Program-made: the position numbers and the translations under genes | Assembly (NCBI GenBank): GCA_023333565.1 | Contig: JAJKFH010000755.1 | Coordinates: 124,001 to 188,000, forward strand | DNA: 64,000 nucleotides | Origin: Puffinus mauretanicus | Lineage: Eukaryota > Chordata > Aves > Procellariiformes > Procellariidae | Direction: 5' to 3' | Shown here: positions 1-9,725 of the stretch, piece by piece | How positions within the stretch are numbered: the stretch's first letter is position 1 | Layout: each line of letters opens with the position of its first letter | Notes under the pieces: generated by a model | What the model saw: only the letters and a program-made list of their open reading frames with translations | Database searches by the model: none | Told to the model about the DNA's origin: nothing

Positions 1-286
1 TTTCTTTAACTTCTCCTCTAATTCACATCTGCTCAAGCTCATCTGTGAAAACTGAGTCCACCAGAGAGATGAACTTCTGGCTGTGCCATCCTTGTTATCC
101 TGCCTGTCTCTGCTGCAGGGTTGATGTCATTGGCACTGTTGAAAACAGAAGAAATAAATTTTAGTTGCAGAACCGTGTCTAGATAATCCATGGCATCTGC
201 CCTGTGGTCACGTAGCAACTTGACTTCTTTTCTTTCACTTTTGTTACTTGCAGAGCTGAAAAGCCAAGGAGTTCTTTTAAATCCTT
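1..286. other. Intronic or flanking DNA left of the provirus
   Basis: No exon, RNA gene or recognisable repeat is visible. If ZNF592 begins left of the window, this is part of the ZNF592 intron into which the provirus inserted. The last five bases before the LTR (287-291) belong to the target-site duplication listed separately. Confidence 0.5.
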
Positions 287-291
287 CCCAG
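287..291. repeat. Target-site duplication, left copy (CCCAG)
   Basis: CCCAG directly precedes the TGTCACC end of the left LTR, and the same five bases follow the right LTR at 7206-7210. A short direct repeat on both sides is the footprint of retroviral integrase. It shows that the two LTRs belong to one insertion rather than to a recombinant. Confidence 0.75.
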
Positions 292-351
292 TGTCACCGA
301 AATCGGGAAGAAACCTCGTAACACCAATGTAGTGTTAAAAGGCAGGCATTC

Positions 352-357
352 TTTATT
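352..357 (-). terminator. Proviral poly(A) signal (3' LTR)
   Basis: AATAAA on the minus strand, about 60-80 bases downstream of the LTR TATA box, as expected near the R/U5 boundary of a gammaretroviral LTR. The copy in the 5' LTR is at 6612-6617. Confidence 0.7.
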
Positions 358-427
358 GGCAGCGCTGGGGACACGGGGGATCGCTCCACCACAGCGTGTC
401 CGATTTGTTGCACCTTTCACCAGAAAT

Positions 428-433
428 TTATAC
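428..433 (-). promoter_or_regulatory. LTR TATA box (3' LTR)
   Basis: TATAAA on the minus strand in the U3/R part of the left LTR. The same box is at 6688-6693 in the 5' LTR. The left copy could drive minus-strand transcription into the flank, away from the ZNF592 exons. Confidence 0.6.
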
Positions 434-949
434 AATAAAATCATAAATATACATAACATTACATCATTCACTAATACATATGCATAACTAATCTTCGCTT
501 CATATTAAAATGAGCTCTCCTCCCTCTTGCGCCTGCGCACTGTTGCTTGGTGGTGGTCGTCAGGGGTCTTGGAGATGAAGGCCAGTGACTCCTCTTCGTC
601 ACCGTTGGCTGACCCTTCTACTTTGCGCAGACTCAGTGGCTTTTTGGCTTCTATCCGACCTAGGTGATTTGCTTCAACTGGTTTCTTCTAAGCATCAGTT
701 GCTTTTGACAATAGCACCCTAAATCATCTTCTAATATTTAACAAACCAACAGCCCCTCATGTTCCTAAACTTATTTGTACATCAAGGACTGTACTATAGA
801 AACATGAACAGAACACTCTACCTGAATTTATAATAACTATTTGTTTCAAACATCTACTCCCAGCAACTAGTGATTTCTTTTGATTTAACCCAATCATGGT
901 TTGGGGCTTTACAGAGGAATTTAAAGCAAAGCAGCACTATATGGTAACA

Positions 950-964
950 TTTCCCCCCTTTGGA
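950..964 (-). other. Polypurine tract
   Basis: The minus strand reads CCAAAGGGGGGAAA immediately before the U3 start TGTTACC. This is the plus-strand primer used in reverse transcription and it fixes the inner border of the 3' LTR at 949. Confidence 0.85.
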
Positions 965-1003
965 AGTCTTGAAATTCTATTTCATTTCAATACTTCCACA
1001 ATA

Positions 1004-2385
1004 TTAATCATCTACAAAGGTGGGATTTTTGCTTGCTAAATTGTAATTGTCACTCGCTAACGCGAGAGTGATCTTTCGATCAACGGCAGCTCTTCTTGTA
1101 AACTCTCTTTTCAAGCAGTAGTAGATGAGCAATATCACTAGAAAAACAATTAACAAACACAATACAGTACTAATTAAAGATTTTACCCAGGAACTTAGGT
1201 TCCATCCCAGTCCACTAAAGATTTTATCAAGCCAATTTTCTTGCATGTCTGTTTGGATTTCTTGAGTATTCTTTTCTATTTGTCTTAACAAATCCAAATC
1301 ATATTCTACATCTTGTGTAACATTTGGGATATGTATGCAACAATGATCAATTCTATCTCTCAAATATCCACAAACTCCATGTTCTTTTAACAAAAGCATA
1401 TCTAGAGCCATTCTATTCTACAAAGTCATTTTTGAGGTGGCTTGGAGTTGTAAATTTAATTGTTTAAACCCTTTTCTTGTCACATTAGCTAACTTTTCTA
1501 CTTGCCCTGTTAATTTATATAACCAAGCCCTATTCCTATACGTTGATAGGGGAGCTAACAAAGACTCTAAGGCCCAGCCAATTTTCACTCCTACCGAAGG
1601 TTCATTCCATCTTTCTTCATCAACTTGTGACCTCTTTGCACGGACTAATCTTAAATTTAACGCAGCCGCCAAAGGGGGAATATCTGGAATCATTTTATCT
1701 ATTGTACTACAATTATATATCTTTTTACAACTCCACCAAGATACTATATTTTCCTTTTCTCGGGAAGCGGTTTCTCTATCATTAATAACTGATAAAGCTT
1801 GAAAAACTGTTCCATCCCAAGTAAAACACCAAGATATATTAGAGATATATTGAAATTGAGACAGAATTGTCATTGACCACACAGAATCCCATGCAACTGT
1901 TCCTTGAACGGTTTGGTTGGTTTATCTGCATTCCTATTCCATAACTATTTGACTGACATTTTTCTTAATCTGTTCTGCATAATTGCAGCGACCCCAAAAA
2001 TTAGCTCCATATTTAGGATCATAATAAGGTGGATATGTAAAATTATAATAGGGTGAACCTACTTTCTTTCCTAATATGTCACAATCCTTTTTGCTATTTA
2101 CAATTTTCGTTTTGGCACCCATATTAATTGTTCTCCCCATTTTTGTTTTGGACTTTGTTCACAATGAAGCCCATCCTTATTCAAATTTGTATTTAAATTT
2201 GTCGTTAAAATTCCCCATGGAATTGACTCACCTACTGCTCTTGGAATTGGGAGACATGCCGTTATTCGGGTGACATTTTGCAATTTAGCAAACTCTTTTA
2301 TCAACCCTATCATTAGATTTTCTTCCGGAGTTCCTACCAATATTAATTGCCAAATTAACACACATTTTCTTACAATCAGACACAT
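1004..2385 (-). pseudogene. env: Defective retroviral env (shortened SU, interrupted TM)
   Basis: Env starts with an ATG at 2385 that overlaps the end of the integrase frame (2376). A hydrophobic leader and about 95 residues are open to 2098. The frame then shifts to one covering 2140-1934 and again to one covering 1882-1004. A furin-type RAKR site lies near 1635-1650, so SU is only about 250 codons, far below the usual gammaretroviral size. TM shows an immunosuppressive-domain-like stretch followed by a cysteine motif with nine residues between the first Cys and the CC pair, then a membrane anchor (VLCLLIVFLVILLIYY) and a cytoplasmic tail ending at 1004. An in-frame TAG at 1418-1420 cuts TM just before that stretch. 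No functional envelope can be made from this copy. Confidence 0.9.
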
Positions 2386-3245
2386 TTTAGAGTCAATTTC
2401 GCAGTATCTGGATCCCTACTAACAATTTTCCACGACGGGGCCTTCTTTACTCGAGTGTAATGTATCCATGGCTCCACTCCTTCTACTTTGATTGCAGTGT
2501 AAGTTGTTAACAGTACCTGGAAGGGTCCTTTCCACTTCTCCTGCAGTGGTTCAGAGTTCCAGGTTCTTACATATACAAGATCACCTGGCTGATACTGATG
2601 TACAGGCGTATCCAAGGCAAGTGATCTGGTCAATACCACATATCTTCGGAGTGCTCCAAGGACTTTCCCTAAAGAAATCAAATATCTTTTCAAATCAGTT
2701 TCCCCAGTTACCTTCATATCCCCTGGGATTAAAGGAATTTGATAGGCCTTACCATACAAAATTTCGTATGGACTTACACCATCTTTTAATCTTGGTTGAA
2801 TTCTAATTCTTAAAAGAGCCAACGGTAAAGCCTGTGGCCACCTCAAAGATGTTTCCTGACAAATTTTACTTATCTGTCTTTTCAATGTTTGATTCATTCT
2901 CTCTATTTTTCCACTTGACTGTGGTCTCCAGGGGGTATGTAGGTCCCACTTGATGCCTAAAATTTTACTAATTTGCTGGACTATTTCTGCCACAAAGTGC
3001 GGTCCCCTATCAGAAGACATTCCTATCGGTACTCCAAATCTAGGTATTATTTCTTTCAATAATATTTTGACTACCTCTTTGGCTTTGTTGGTGCGGCAAG
3101 GAAAGGCCTCCGGCCATCCAGAAAATGTATCAATCAACACTAACAAATATCTACACCCATTTTGCCTGGGTAACTCAGAAAAATCAATTTGCCAATAATC
3201 TCCAGGAGAATTTCCTTGCTTTATTACTCCTAACGGTGATTTTTT
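2376..3245 (-). pseudogene. pol: Retroviral integrase part of pol (third reading frame)
   Basis: The segment downstream of the second pol frameshift encodes the integrase catalytic core and C-terminal domain. A first Asp occurs in a WQID context near 3182. The second is in SDRGPHF, and the Glu of SGKIERMN follows after 35 residues, so the D,D-35-E triad is present. The C-terminal GPF motif with a downstream WIH is typical of gammaretroviral integrases. The frame ends at 2376, inside the start of env. It is separated from the upstream pol frame by a shift at a T6 run (3240-3245), so it is not translated as part of pol in this copy. Confidence 0.9.
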
Positions 3246-4517
3246 GGTTCAAAGGATTATTCTTATGACAAATTAAACACTTAGCTACTATTGATTTAAC
3301 TATTCCTGTCATTCCCACGCAAACTGCAAATGTTTTCAAATTAGATACCATTGCATCTATTCCCCAATGTGTCTGCTCATGCTTTTCTCTTGCAAGTTCT
3401 ATCATAACTTGCGGAGTCACTATTACTTGTTTTTCCGGTGTTACCCACCATCCTTCGGCATTTTGGGATGCCTTTAATTGCTCTGCCAATTGGTTATCCA
3501 ATTTACTATATTTTGGTTTTGAATCAGGGAGTTTTATGTGTTTTACTGGTACTAGTGCAAGGATGCCTTGTTTTGCTGCCTCTTTTGCAGCTTTATCTAC
3601 CAATCGATTACCTATGTTTACTACTGTTTGACCAAACTGGTGGGCTTTGCAATGCATTACTGCTACTTCTTTCGGTTTCTGTACGTCTTCGAGAAGTTGG
3701 AGAATTTCTTCCTTGTATTTTATAGATGTTCCTTGAGCTGATAACAATCCTCTCTCTTTCCAAATAGCTCCATGAGCATGGATCACACCAAACACATATT
3801 TAGAATCAGTCCAAATGTTTACCCTTTTTCCCTCAGCAATTCGCAGAGCTCGCCTTAATGCAACCAGTTCTGCTTTCTGTGCTGAGGTATTTGTAGGCAG
3901 CATCCCTGATTCCAGTACCTCGGTGGTGGTGACAACAGCATACCCGGCCATTCGCTTTCCTTCCTGGACAAAGCTGCTTCCATCAGTAAACAGTTCCAAG
4001 TCAGGATGTTCCAGAGGTTCATCTCTCAAATCCAATCTACTGGAATAGACTTGTTCAATGGTTAGCAAACAATCATGTTCTAAACTTCCTGTTGGATTCT
4101 CTGTTGTTAGAAATATTGCTGGATTGACAATTGGTGTGGTTTTCAGTTCCACATCATCTTGTTCCAATAGGACAACCTGGTATTTTAGCATTCTGCTAGG
4201 GGACAACCAATGACCCCCCTTTTGCTCTAGAACAGTTATCACCATGTGTGGGGCATATACCACCATCTTTTGTCCCATAGTCAACTTTCGAGCCTCTTGG
4301 ATCAACAACACTGTTGCTGCTACAGCACGCAAACATCCCGGCCATCCTTTACTCACATTATCAAGTTGTTTGGAGAAATACCCAACCGGTCTTTTCCAGG
4401 ATCCCAATCTTTGTGTCAGAACTCCCAGAGCCAGATGTTGTCTCTCGTGCACAAACAGCTCGAACGGCTTAGTCACATCAGGTAGTCCTAAAGCAGGAGC
4501 CATCATCAATGCTTTTT
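3184..4517 (-). pseudogene. pol: Retroviral RNase H and integrase zinc domain (second pol frame)
   Basis: This frame continues RT after a one-base shift at 4513-4517. It carries the RT connection region, then RNase H with its acidic residues (LFTDGSSF, QKAEL, WTDSKY, NRLVDKAAKEAA). After that comes the integrase HHCC zinc finger (HEQTH, then CLIC). It runs out of frame at the T6 run 3240-3245 and stops at 3184. RNase H residues look intact; only the frame breaks disable it. Confidence 0.9.
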
Positions 4518-6124
4518 AGTTCTTTAAATGACTTTCGGCATTCAGGTGTCCAGGTCAAATACCGATCTTTGGATTTTTTCAAAGCCTCGTATAGTGGCTT
4601 TACATATAGTCCATAGTTCACAATCCAAAGTCGGCACCATCCAACCATTCCCAAAAAGGCTCTCAATTCCTTTGGGCTATTTGGTTCAGGGGTCTGACAA
4701 ATTGCTTCTTTTCTTTCATTCCCCAATTGTCTCTGCCCCTGGGATATTTCAAAACCCAGGTAAATCACAGTTTCTTTTCCTATTTGGGCTTTAGTCTTAG
4801 AGACTCTATATCCACCTTGGCCCAGGAAGTTCAATAAACTAATAGTACTCTCAAGGCACTCCTTTTTGTTTTCTGCCGCTATCAAGATGTCATCCACATA
4901 CTGTAACAATGTGCCTTTCCCTTGATTCTGTTTCTTCCATATTTCCAGTTCTTTTGCCAATTGGTTTCCAAATATTGTAGGGCTATTTTTAAACCCTTGT
5001 GGAAGTACAGTCCATGTCAATTGTGTCTTCCGTCCTGTGGTGGGGCTTTCCCATTCAAAAGCAAATATGCTTTGGCTTTTTACATCCAGGGGTATGCAAA
5101 AGAAGGCATCCTTTAAATCCAGTACAGTAAACCATTTATGTTCCTCCTTTAGAGAGGTCAATAAAGTATATGGGTTAGCTACAACTGGATGCATATCTTG
5201 CACTATTTGATTTATAGCCCTCAAATCTTGAACTAATCGATATTCTTTAACTCCAGATTTCTTTACTGGCAATATGGGAGTGTTATATTCTGATTCACAT
5301 TCTACCAAGAGCCCATATTCTAAAAATTTTGTAATCAATTCTTCTAATCCTTTCCGAGTCTCCCACTTAATGGGGTATTGTTTTTGTCTTACCGGCTTGG
5401 CTCCAGGTTTCAGGTTTACTTTTACCGGTTCTGCCAACTTAGATCGTCCTGGTATTCCACTCGCCCAAACCAATGGAATTACTGCATTTTCCACTTCTTC
5501 TGGAATTTGTTCTTCCTTGGGGAAATCCTGCAACATAAACGCCTTTGCCTCCATAATTTTTGACTCTGGTACTAACAATTTAATTTCCCCATCTCTAAAA
5601 GTTATCTGCGCATTTAACTTACTTAACAAATCTCGCCCTAACAAGGGCAATGGGCATTCTGGCATATATAAAAATTGATGAGTTACCCACTGTTTTCCCA
5701 ATTTAAACTTTAGTGGTTCTAAAAAGGGTCGGTTCTCTCTTTGCCCTGTCGCACCAACAACATTAACTGATTTATTACTGAGTCCCCCCTTACACATATT
5801 TAATAAGTATGATAGCATTCCACACCGTTCCTGCCACTCCGGATGGTTTCGCAATGTGAAAAACAAATCAACATATGCCATCTCATCCCATTTACCTTCC
5901 CTCTTACAAAATAACATCAATTGCAAGATAGTATTATATTGCAATGTTCCATTCTCTGGCCATTTTTCCCCATCTTCCAATTTATACATGGGCCACCAAT
6001 TATTACAATATTCAATTAGCTGTTTCCGAGTCAAAGGATCACCTCCCAGATCTTTCCAATGTTTCAAAATACATCCCAAAGGTGTTCTTTGTGGGACAGG
6101 TTTTTTGCTCGGAAAAGTACCCAT
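4478..6124 (-). pseudogene. gag-pro-pol: Fused gag (matrix) - protease remnant - reverse transcriptase frame
   Basis: One open frame of 548 codons begins at an ATG followed by Gly (MGTFPSKK), the expected N-myristoylated matrix start. About 113 codons of matrix-like sequence run directly into the second half of the protease (VVGATG, later GRDLL). The rest of matrix, capsid, nucleocapsid, the gag stop and the protease active-site triplet are absent: an in-frame deletion at about 5785. From residue about 215 it is reverse transcriptase, with LDLKDAFF (residues about 335-342) and YVDD at 409-412. The frame leaves RT at the T5 run 4513-4517 and stops at 4478. The product would be a matrix-RT fusion without particle-forming domains. 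Confidence 0.92.
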
Positions 6125-6529
6125 CCTCCAAGGACTAGTGAGTGTGATTGTGCACTATCACCAGTCACTAGTCAGAGGGACCCCAACCCTTGGTGGAGCT
6201 CCCTCTCCTGTTGGAGCTCCCCCTCCGGGACTCCAACCCCTCCTTTACCCGGGTCTCTAGCCCAACCCTGCGAAGCTTTCGCCGCGACTTATGGGCAGGC
6301 GTTACTACTAGGTACCTCTCAGCCCAACTCTGCGTAGCTTTCGCCGCGCCTTACGAGCAGACCGCGGGGACTCTACCCCTTTCCTTTTTAGAAAAGAATG
6401 CCTTTTTACCTGTTCCAGGGGACTTGCTTTGAATTCTTCGGTCCGGGGATCAGAGGTTCTCCCCGAGAATCCCTCGGTGCCGGCTGGAGGTCCTGTGATC
6501 CCACGGATCCGTCGAGATTCACAAGCGGA
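6125..6529 (-). other. Proviral 5' leader with duplicated hairpin-like motif
   Basis: This 400-base untranslated leader lies between the primer site and the gag ATG. A block of about 40 bases occurs twice in direct orientation (about 6257-6297 and 6318-6360). Each copy contains GCGGCGAAAGCT on the minus strand, which can form a short stem with a GAAA tetraloop. Leaders of this kind carry the packaging signal and splice donor; assigning these hairpins to packaging is inference. Confidence 0.55.
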
Positions 6530-6547
6530 GTCCCATCTGGGTCGCCA
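6528..6547 (-). other. Primer binding site, tRNA-Arg type
   Basis: On the minus strand the sequence TGGCGACCCAGATGGGAC begins a few bases after the 5' LTR end. Read on the plus strand (GAGTCCCATCTGGGTCGCCA) it looks like the 3' end of a vertebrate tRNA-Arg (CCG-type) including CCA. It does not resemble the Pro, Trp or Lys primer sites. The tRNA identity is from memory and needs a tRNA comparison. Confidence 0.7.
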
Positions 6548-6551
6548 AAAC

Positions 6552-7205
6552 TGTCACCGAAATCGGGAAGAAACCTCGTAACACCAATGTAGTGTTAAAA
6601 GGCAGGCATTCTTTATTGGCAGCGCTGGGGACACGGGGGATCGCTCCACCACAGCGTGTCCGATTTGTTGCACCTTTTACCATAAATTTATACAATAAAA
6701 TCATAAATATACATAACATTACATCATTTACTAATACATATGCATGACTAGTCTTCGCTTCGTATTAAAATGAGCTCTCCTCCCATTTGCGCCTGCGCAC
6801 TGTTGCTTGGTGGTGGTCGTCAGGGGTCTTGGAGATGAAGGCCAGTGACTCCTCTTCGTCACCGTTGGCTGACCCTTCTACTTTGCGCAGACTCAGTGGC
6901 TTTTTGGCTTCTATCCGACCTAGGTGATTTGCTTCAACTGGTTTCTTCTAAGCATCAGTTGCTTTTGACAATAGCACCCTAAATCATCTTCTAATATTTA
7001 ACAAACCAACAGCCCCTCATGTTCCTAAACTTATTTGTACATCAAGGACTGTACTATAGAAACATGAACAGAACACTCTACCTGAATTTATAATAACTAT
7101 TTGTTTCAAACATCTACTCCCAGCAACTAGTGATTTCTTTTGATTTAACCCAATCATGGTTTGGGGCTTTACAGAGGAATTTAAAGCAAAGCAGCACTAT
7201 GGTAA
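6552..7205 (-). repeat. 5' LTR of the provirus (about 654 bp)
   Basis: Same sequence as the left LTR apart from a cluster of about eight substitutions (about 6688-6785), a 2-base indel near the U3 tip (ACTATGG against ACTATATGG), and loss of the terminal CA at the outer edge. TATAAA lies at 6693-6688 and AATAAA at 6617-6612 on the minus strand. As the 5' LTR it is the promoter of the provirus, reading leftward, antisense to ZNF592. Confidence 0.95.
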
Positions 7206-7210
7206 CCCAG
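7206..7210. repeat. Target-site duplication, right copy (CCCAG)
   Basis: Matches 287-291 exactly. The LTR here ends GGTAA and meets CCCAG directly, so the expected terminal CA dinucleotide of the outer LTR edge is missing, probably by a small post-integration deletion in ACACCC. Confidence 0.7.
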
Positions 7211-9725
7211 GACTTTTGCTGCTTCTCACTATATGCCTGTTTTTCTTGAATTTCTGATGGATAAGTTTGGTTTTGTTTTTGTGACCAATCCTTATTCTGT
7301 CTCCTTTTCTGCTAATACCCCAATGCATTCAATTAAGTTTGGAGTAAGATTGTTTTATTTGGGTTTTAGTCATGGCTACTGATTACACTGAAAATGAGAA
7401 AGGTCTTCTGCAGTTAAAAATTAAAATCAACAAGCCTGTACTAAATGCTCCTTTCCACTTGCCTCCAAGTGTCACCTCACCATCTTTTCCAAGCACCTTC
7501 CAGCTGTCCCCACTGATTTGGGACTCGTTTTCCTGCTCGGGGCCATGTAGAGAGTTGAGGGGCTGGAAGGTGATGGCATAGGAAATGTTCAGAGAGTTAA
7601 GACATCATCTTGTAGCTTTATCTTCTCTCGCAGGATGCTTTCCAAGACTTTTATGCCACCCCTCCTTGCCCTGAGGCTATCCGAGAGTCTTCTCTTGCAA
7701 ATTATTGCCCCGTGCTGGGGAGATGATAGCAGAGTTTGCAATTTGCAGAAATTACATGGCAAGCCTCTGACATCCTCCATCCACTTTGTTCTGCTAATTG
7801 GTTTACTTTATCAAACTTCATCCGTCTGGCACTGGGATTCTTGATTACAAAGTGGCTGTTGTTTAAACTTCCATTTACTGTAAATTAAATTAACTTGTGA
7901 TCATTTGACTCTGAGTTAGTACTTATTTCGTGCCTAATTCTAAATGAAGTACTTACCGAAACTGAGCATTAATGCAGAACCATCTCTTCTTAGTTCGGGG
8001 AGTGTTTGTGGAAGAAGCCTGTCAGATATTCCTGGATATACCAGCCAGACCTTACAGTCAGGATTAGCATTTGTTCTTCCATTTATACTTGGGGAATTTA
8101 TTCTTCCATAATAACACAGTTCCTGGTGTTGCTATGCTAGAAAGTCTCTCTTCTCATCTCACGTGAATGAGGATCAGGCTTGAAGGCAGAGATACCCAAC
8201 CAGAATGTTTTCATGCTTCCCCAAAGATGACACCAGCTGTTGTCACTGCTTCCCTCTCTAAATTTAAGAAAACGGCATTTCTGTGTATATTTGGGGGGGA
8301 GAGAGTTTGGCTCTTTCAGGCTGGCTTCTGCCTAACGATCTTTTGAAGTGTAACTTCAAAGCATGGGCTTGTTTCCTAAACGCTGTCGGGAGGCTCGTTC
8401 AGAGGGAAGGATAATCTAGCGGCTTGTTTGGTTTTGATACGGGCTTGGAGCTCTTCCAGTTGCTCGATAGCTGGGGTCCATCTGCGACGGCAGCGTCCGT
8501 GCTGTGGCGCTGCTGAACGCACAAACCCTAACAGCGCTGCAGGCAAACAGCAGACCTCAGAACGAAGGAGAAAAATATTTATAAGGAGGCTTAACTCCAG
8601 CCTCACCGGAGGAAGTTATCCCTTATGTGTCTCTTGCATCCTACTAGCGCAAGCGGATTGCCCAGCCGAGCTCCTCCACTGTAACAGTCTGTATGTGCCG
8701 TGCTCACTTAAGCGGAGATCTGCCGATAGTCATTTTGATTGAGTCTTCTTAGGAGAGGCTGTTCTGGTCCTGGATCAGCGTAGGTGCTCCTATGGGAATG
8801 GTAAATCCTGCAGCTGGTGTGGCCGAGGCAGGCAAGGGCATCCTCATGTGCCCTTGGCACATGGCGTGTGGCTTCTCTCGGAGCACAGCAGGCGGGTGGG
8901 TGCTGGGGAGGAGTACTGAAGCTAAGTACAGTATGGCTGCCGGTTGTTGCCATCCTGGGGGAGTATTAGGCAGGGCCTGTCGCAGGAGTGCGCTGGGAGG
9001 AGAGGCAGGCTGTGACCGGCAGGATGACCCTGGCTCTCCTCCTGGCCCCGGGTCTGTGATTTCAGCTGCCGAGAAGCATCCTTTGGCTTCATGTGCAACC
9101 TCTGCTTCTCCCTCTCTCTCCTCCCGGAGCATCCCCCCAGCTCCCAGACAAGCACTTTCCAGGCAACACCTGTGTCTTAATGATTTTAATGAGCTTAATC
9201 AGTTCCTTGGGTGTTTCTGTTGCTGTTTTCAGTATCTTTGCTATTGCTGTCATTATTTTCTAGTGCTTAGTGGAGTTTGAGAAGCAATTGTACAGGGTTA
9301 CTGAAGATTTCCTAGCTGAATATTCTTCTTCTGTACTGGGGATTAACTGGTATTTACGCTGCTTATTGCTACCCGGAGATCTCATCAGATACTTTTACTT
9401 TAGTTCTTCACTTGTACCTGTGGCAGAATTGGCTTTCACAGATACAGGGCTGGCATTTTGCTGAAGCACATCTTCCTTTATTCTTTCTGGGTTGTTTTAA
9501 TCTCTGAAGGCTTCTTTTATAAATCTCGTTTGCGTGTTGCTAACATCTAGTTGTGAGATCTGCCCAGCTTGTGGATTCCTGTTGTATTCCTCCTTGACTC
9601 TTCCACGTTGCTATTGAAGAGACTAAACGAGGATCCGCCGTAGCCTGGTGCTTGTCTCCGCTTTGCGTGTGTGTTGGAAGCAACACTGTGGCTGTAACTC
9701 GGCTCTTTCTTTGTGCGTCCCCCAG
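7211..9725. other. Intronic DNA before the first visible ZNF592 exon
   Basis: No exon with convincing splice sites, RNA gene or recognisable transposon was found. The short open frames here have no domain-like composition. The pyrimidine-rich stretch and CCCCCAG at about 9719-9725 form the acceptor of the next exon. Confidence 0.6.

Larger units (their letters stand above)
292..949 (-). repeat. 3' LTR of the provirus (658 bp)
   Basis: It has TG...CA ends on either strand (TGTCACC at 292, GGTAACA ending at 949). In transcriptional sense the order is U3 from 949, a TATAAA box at 433-428, and an AATAAA signal at 357-352. That spacing gives a short R region. It differs from the other LTR by about eight substitutions, all between about 428 and 525, plus a 2-base indel near the U3 end; the rest is identical by eye. 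Confidence 0.95.
292..7205 (-). mobile_element. Class I (gammaretrovirus-like) endogenous provirus, defective
   Basis: The element reads on the minus strand: 5' LTR 7205-6552, primer site 6547-6530, leader, gag start 6124, pro/pol to 2376, env 2385-1004, polypurine tract about 963-950, 3' LTR 949-292. Gammaretroviral affinity comes from the RT core (LPQGFKNSPT then YVDD), the Mo-MLV-like integrase C-terminus (GPF and WIH motifs), and a gamma-type transmembrane Env. It cannot be autonomous. Most of gag and the protease active site are deleted, pol is frameshifted twice, and env carries frameshifts and an in-frame stop. Near-identical LTRs and an intact target duplication mark it as recent. It lies between the left edge and the first visible ZNF592 exon, so it is probably antisense in a ZNF592 intron. 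Confidence 0.95.
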
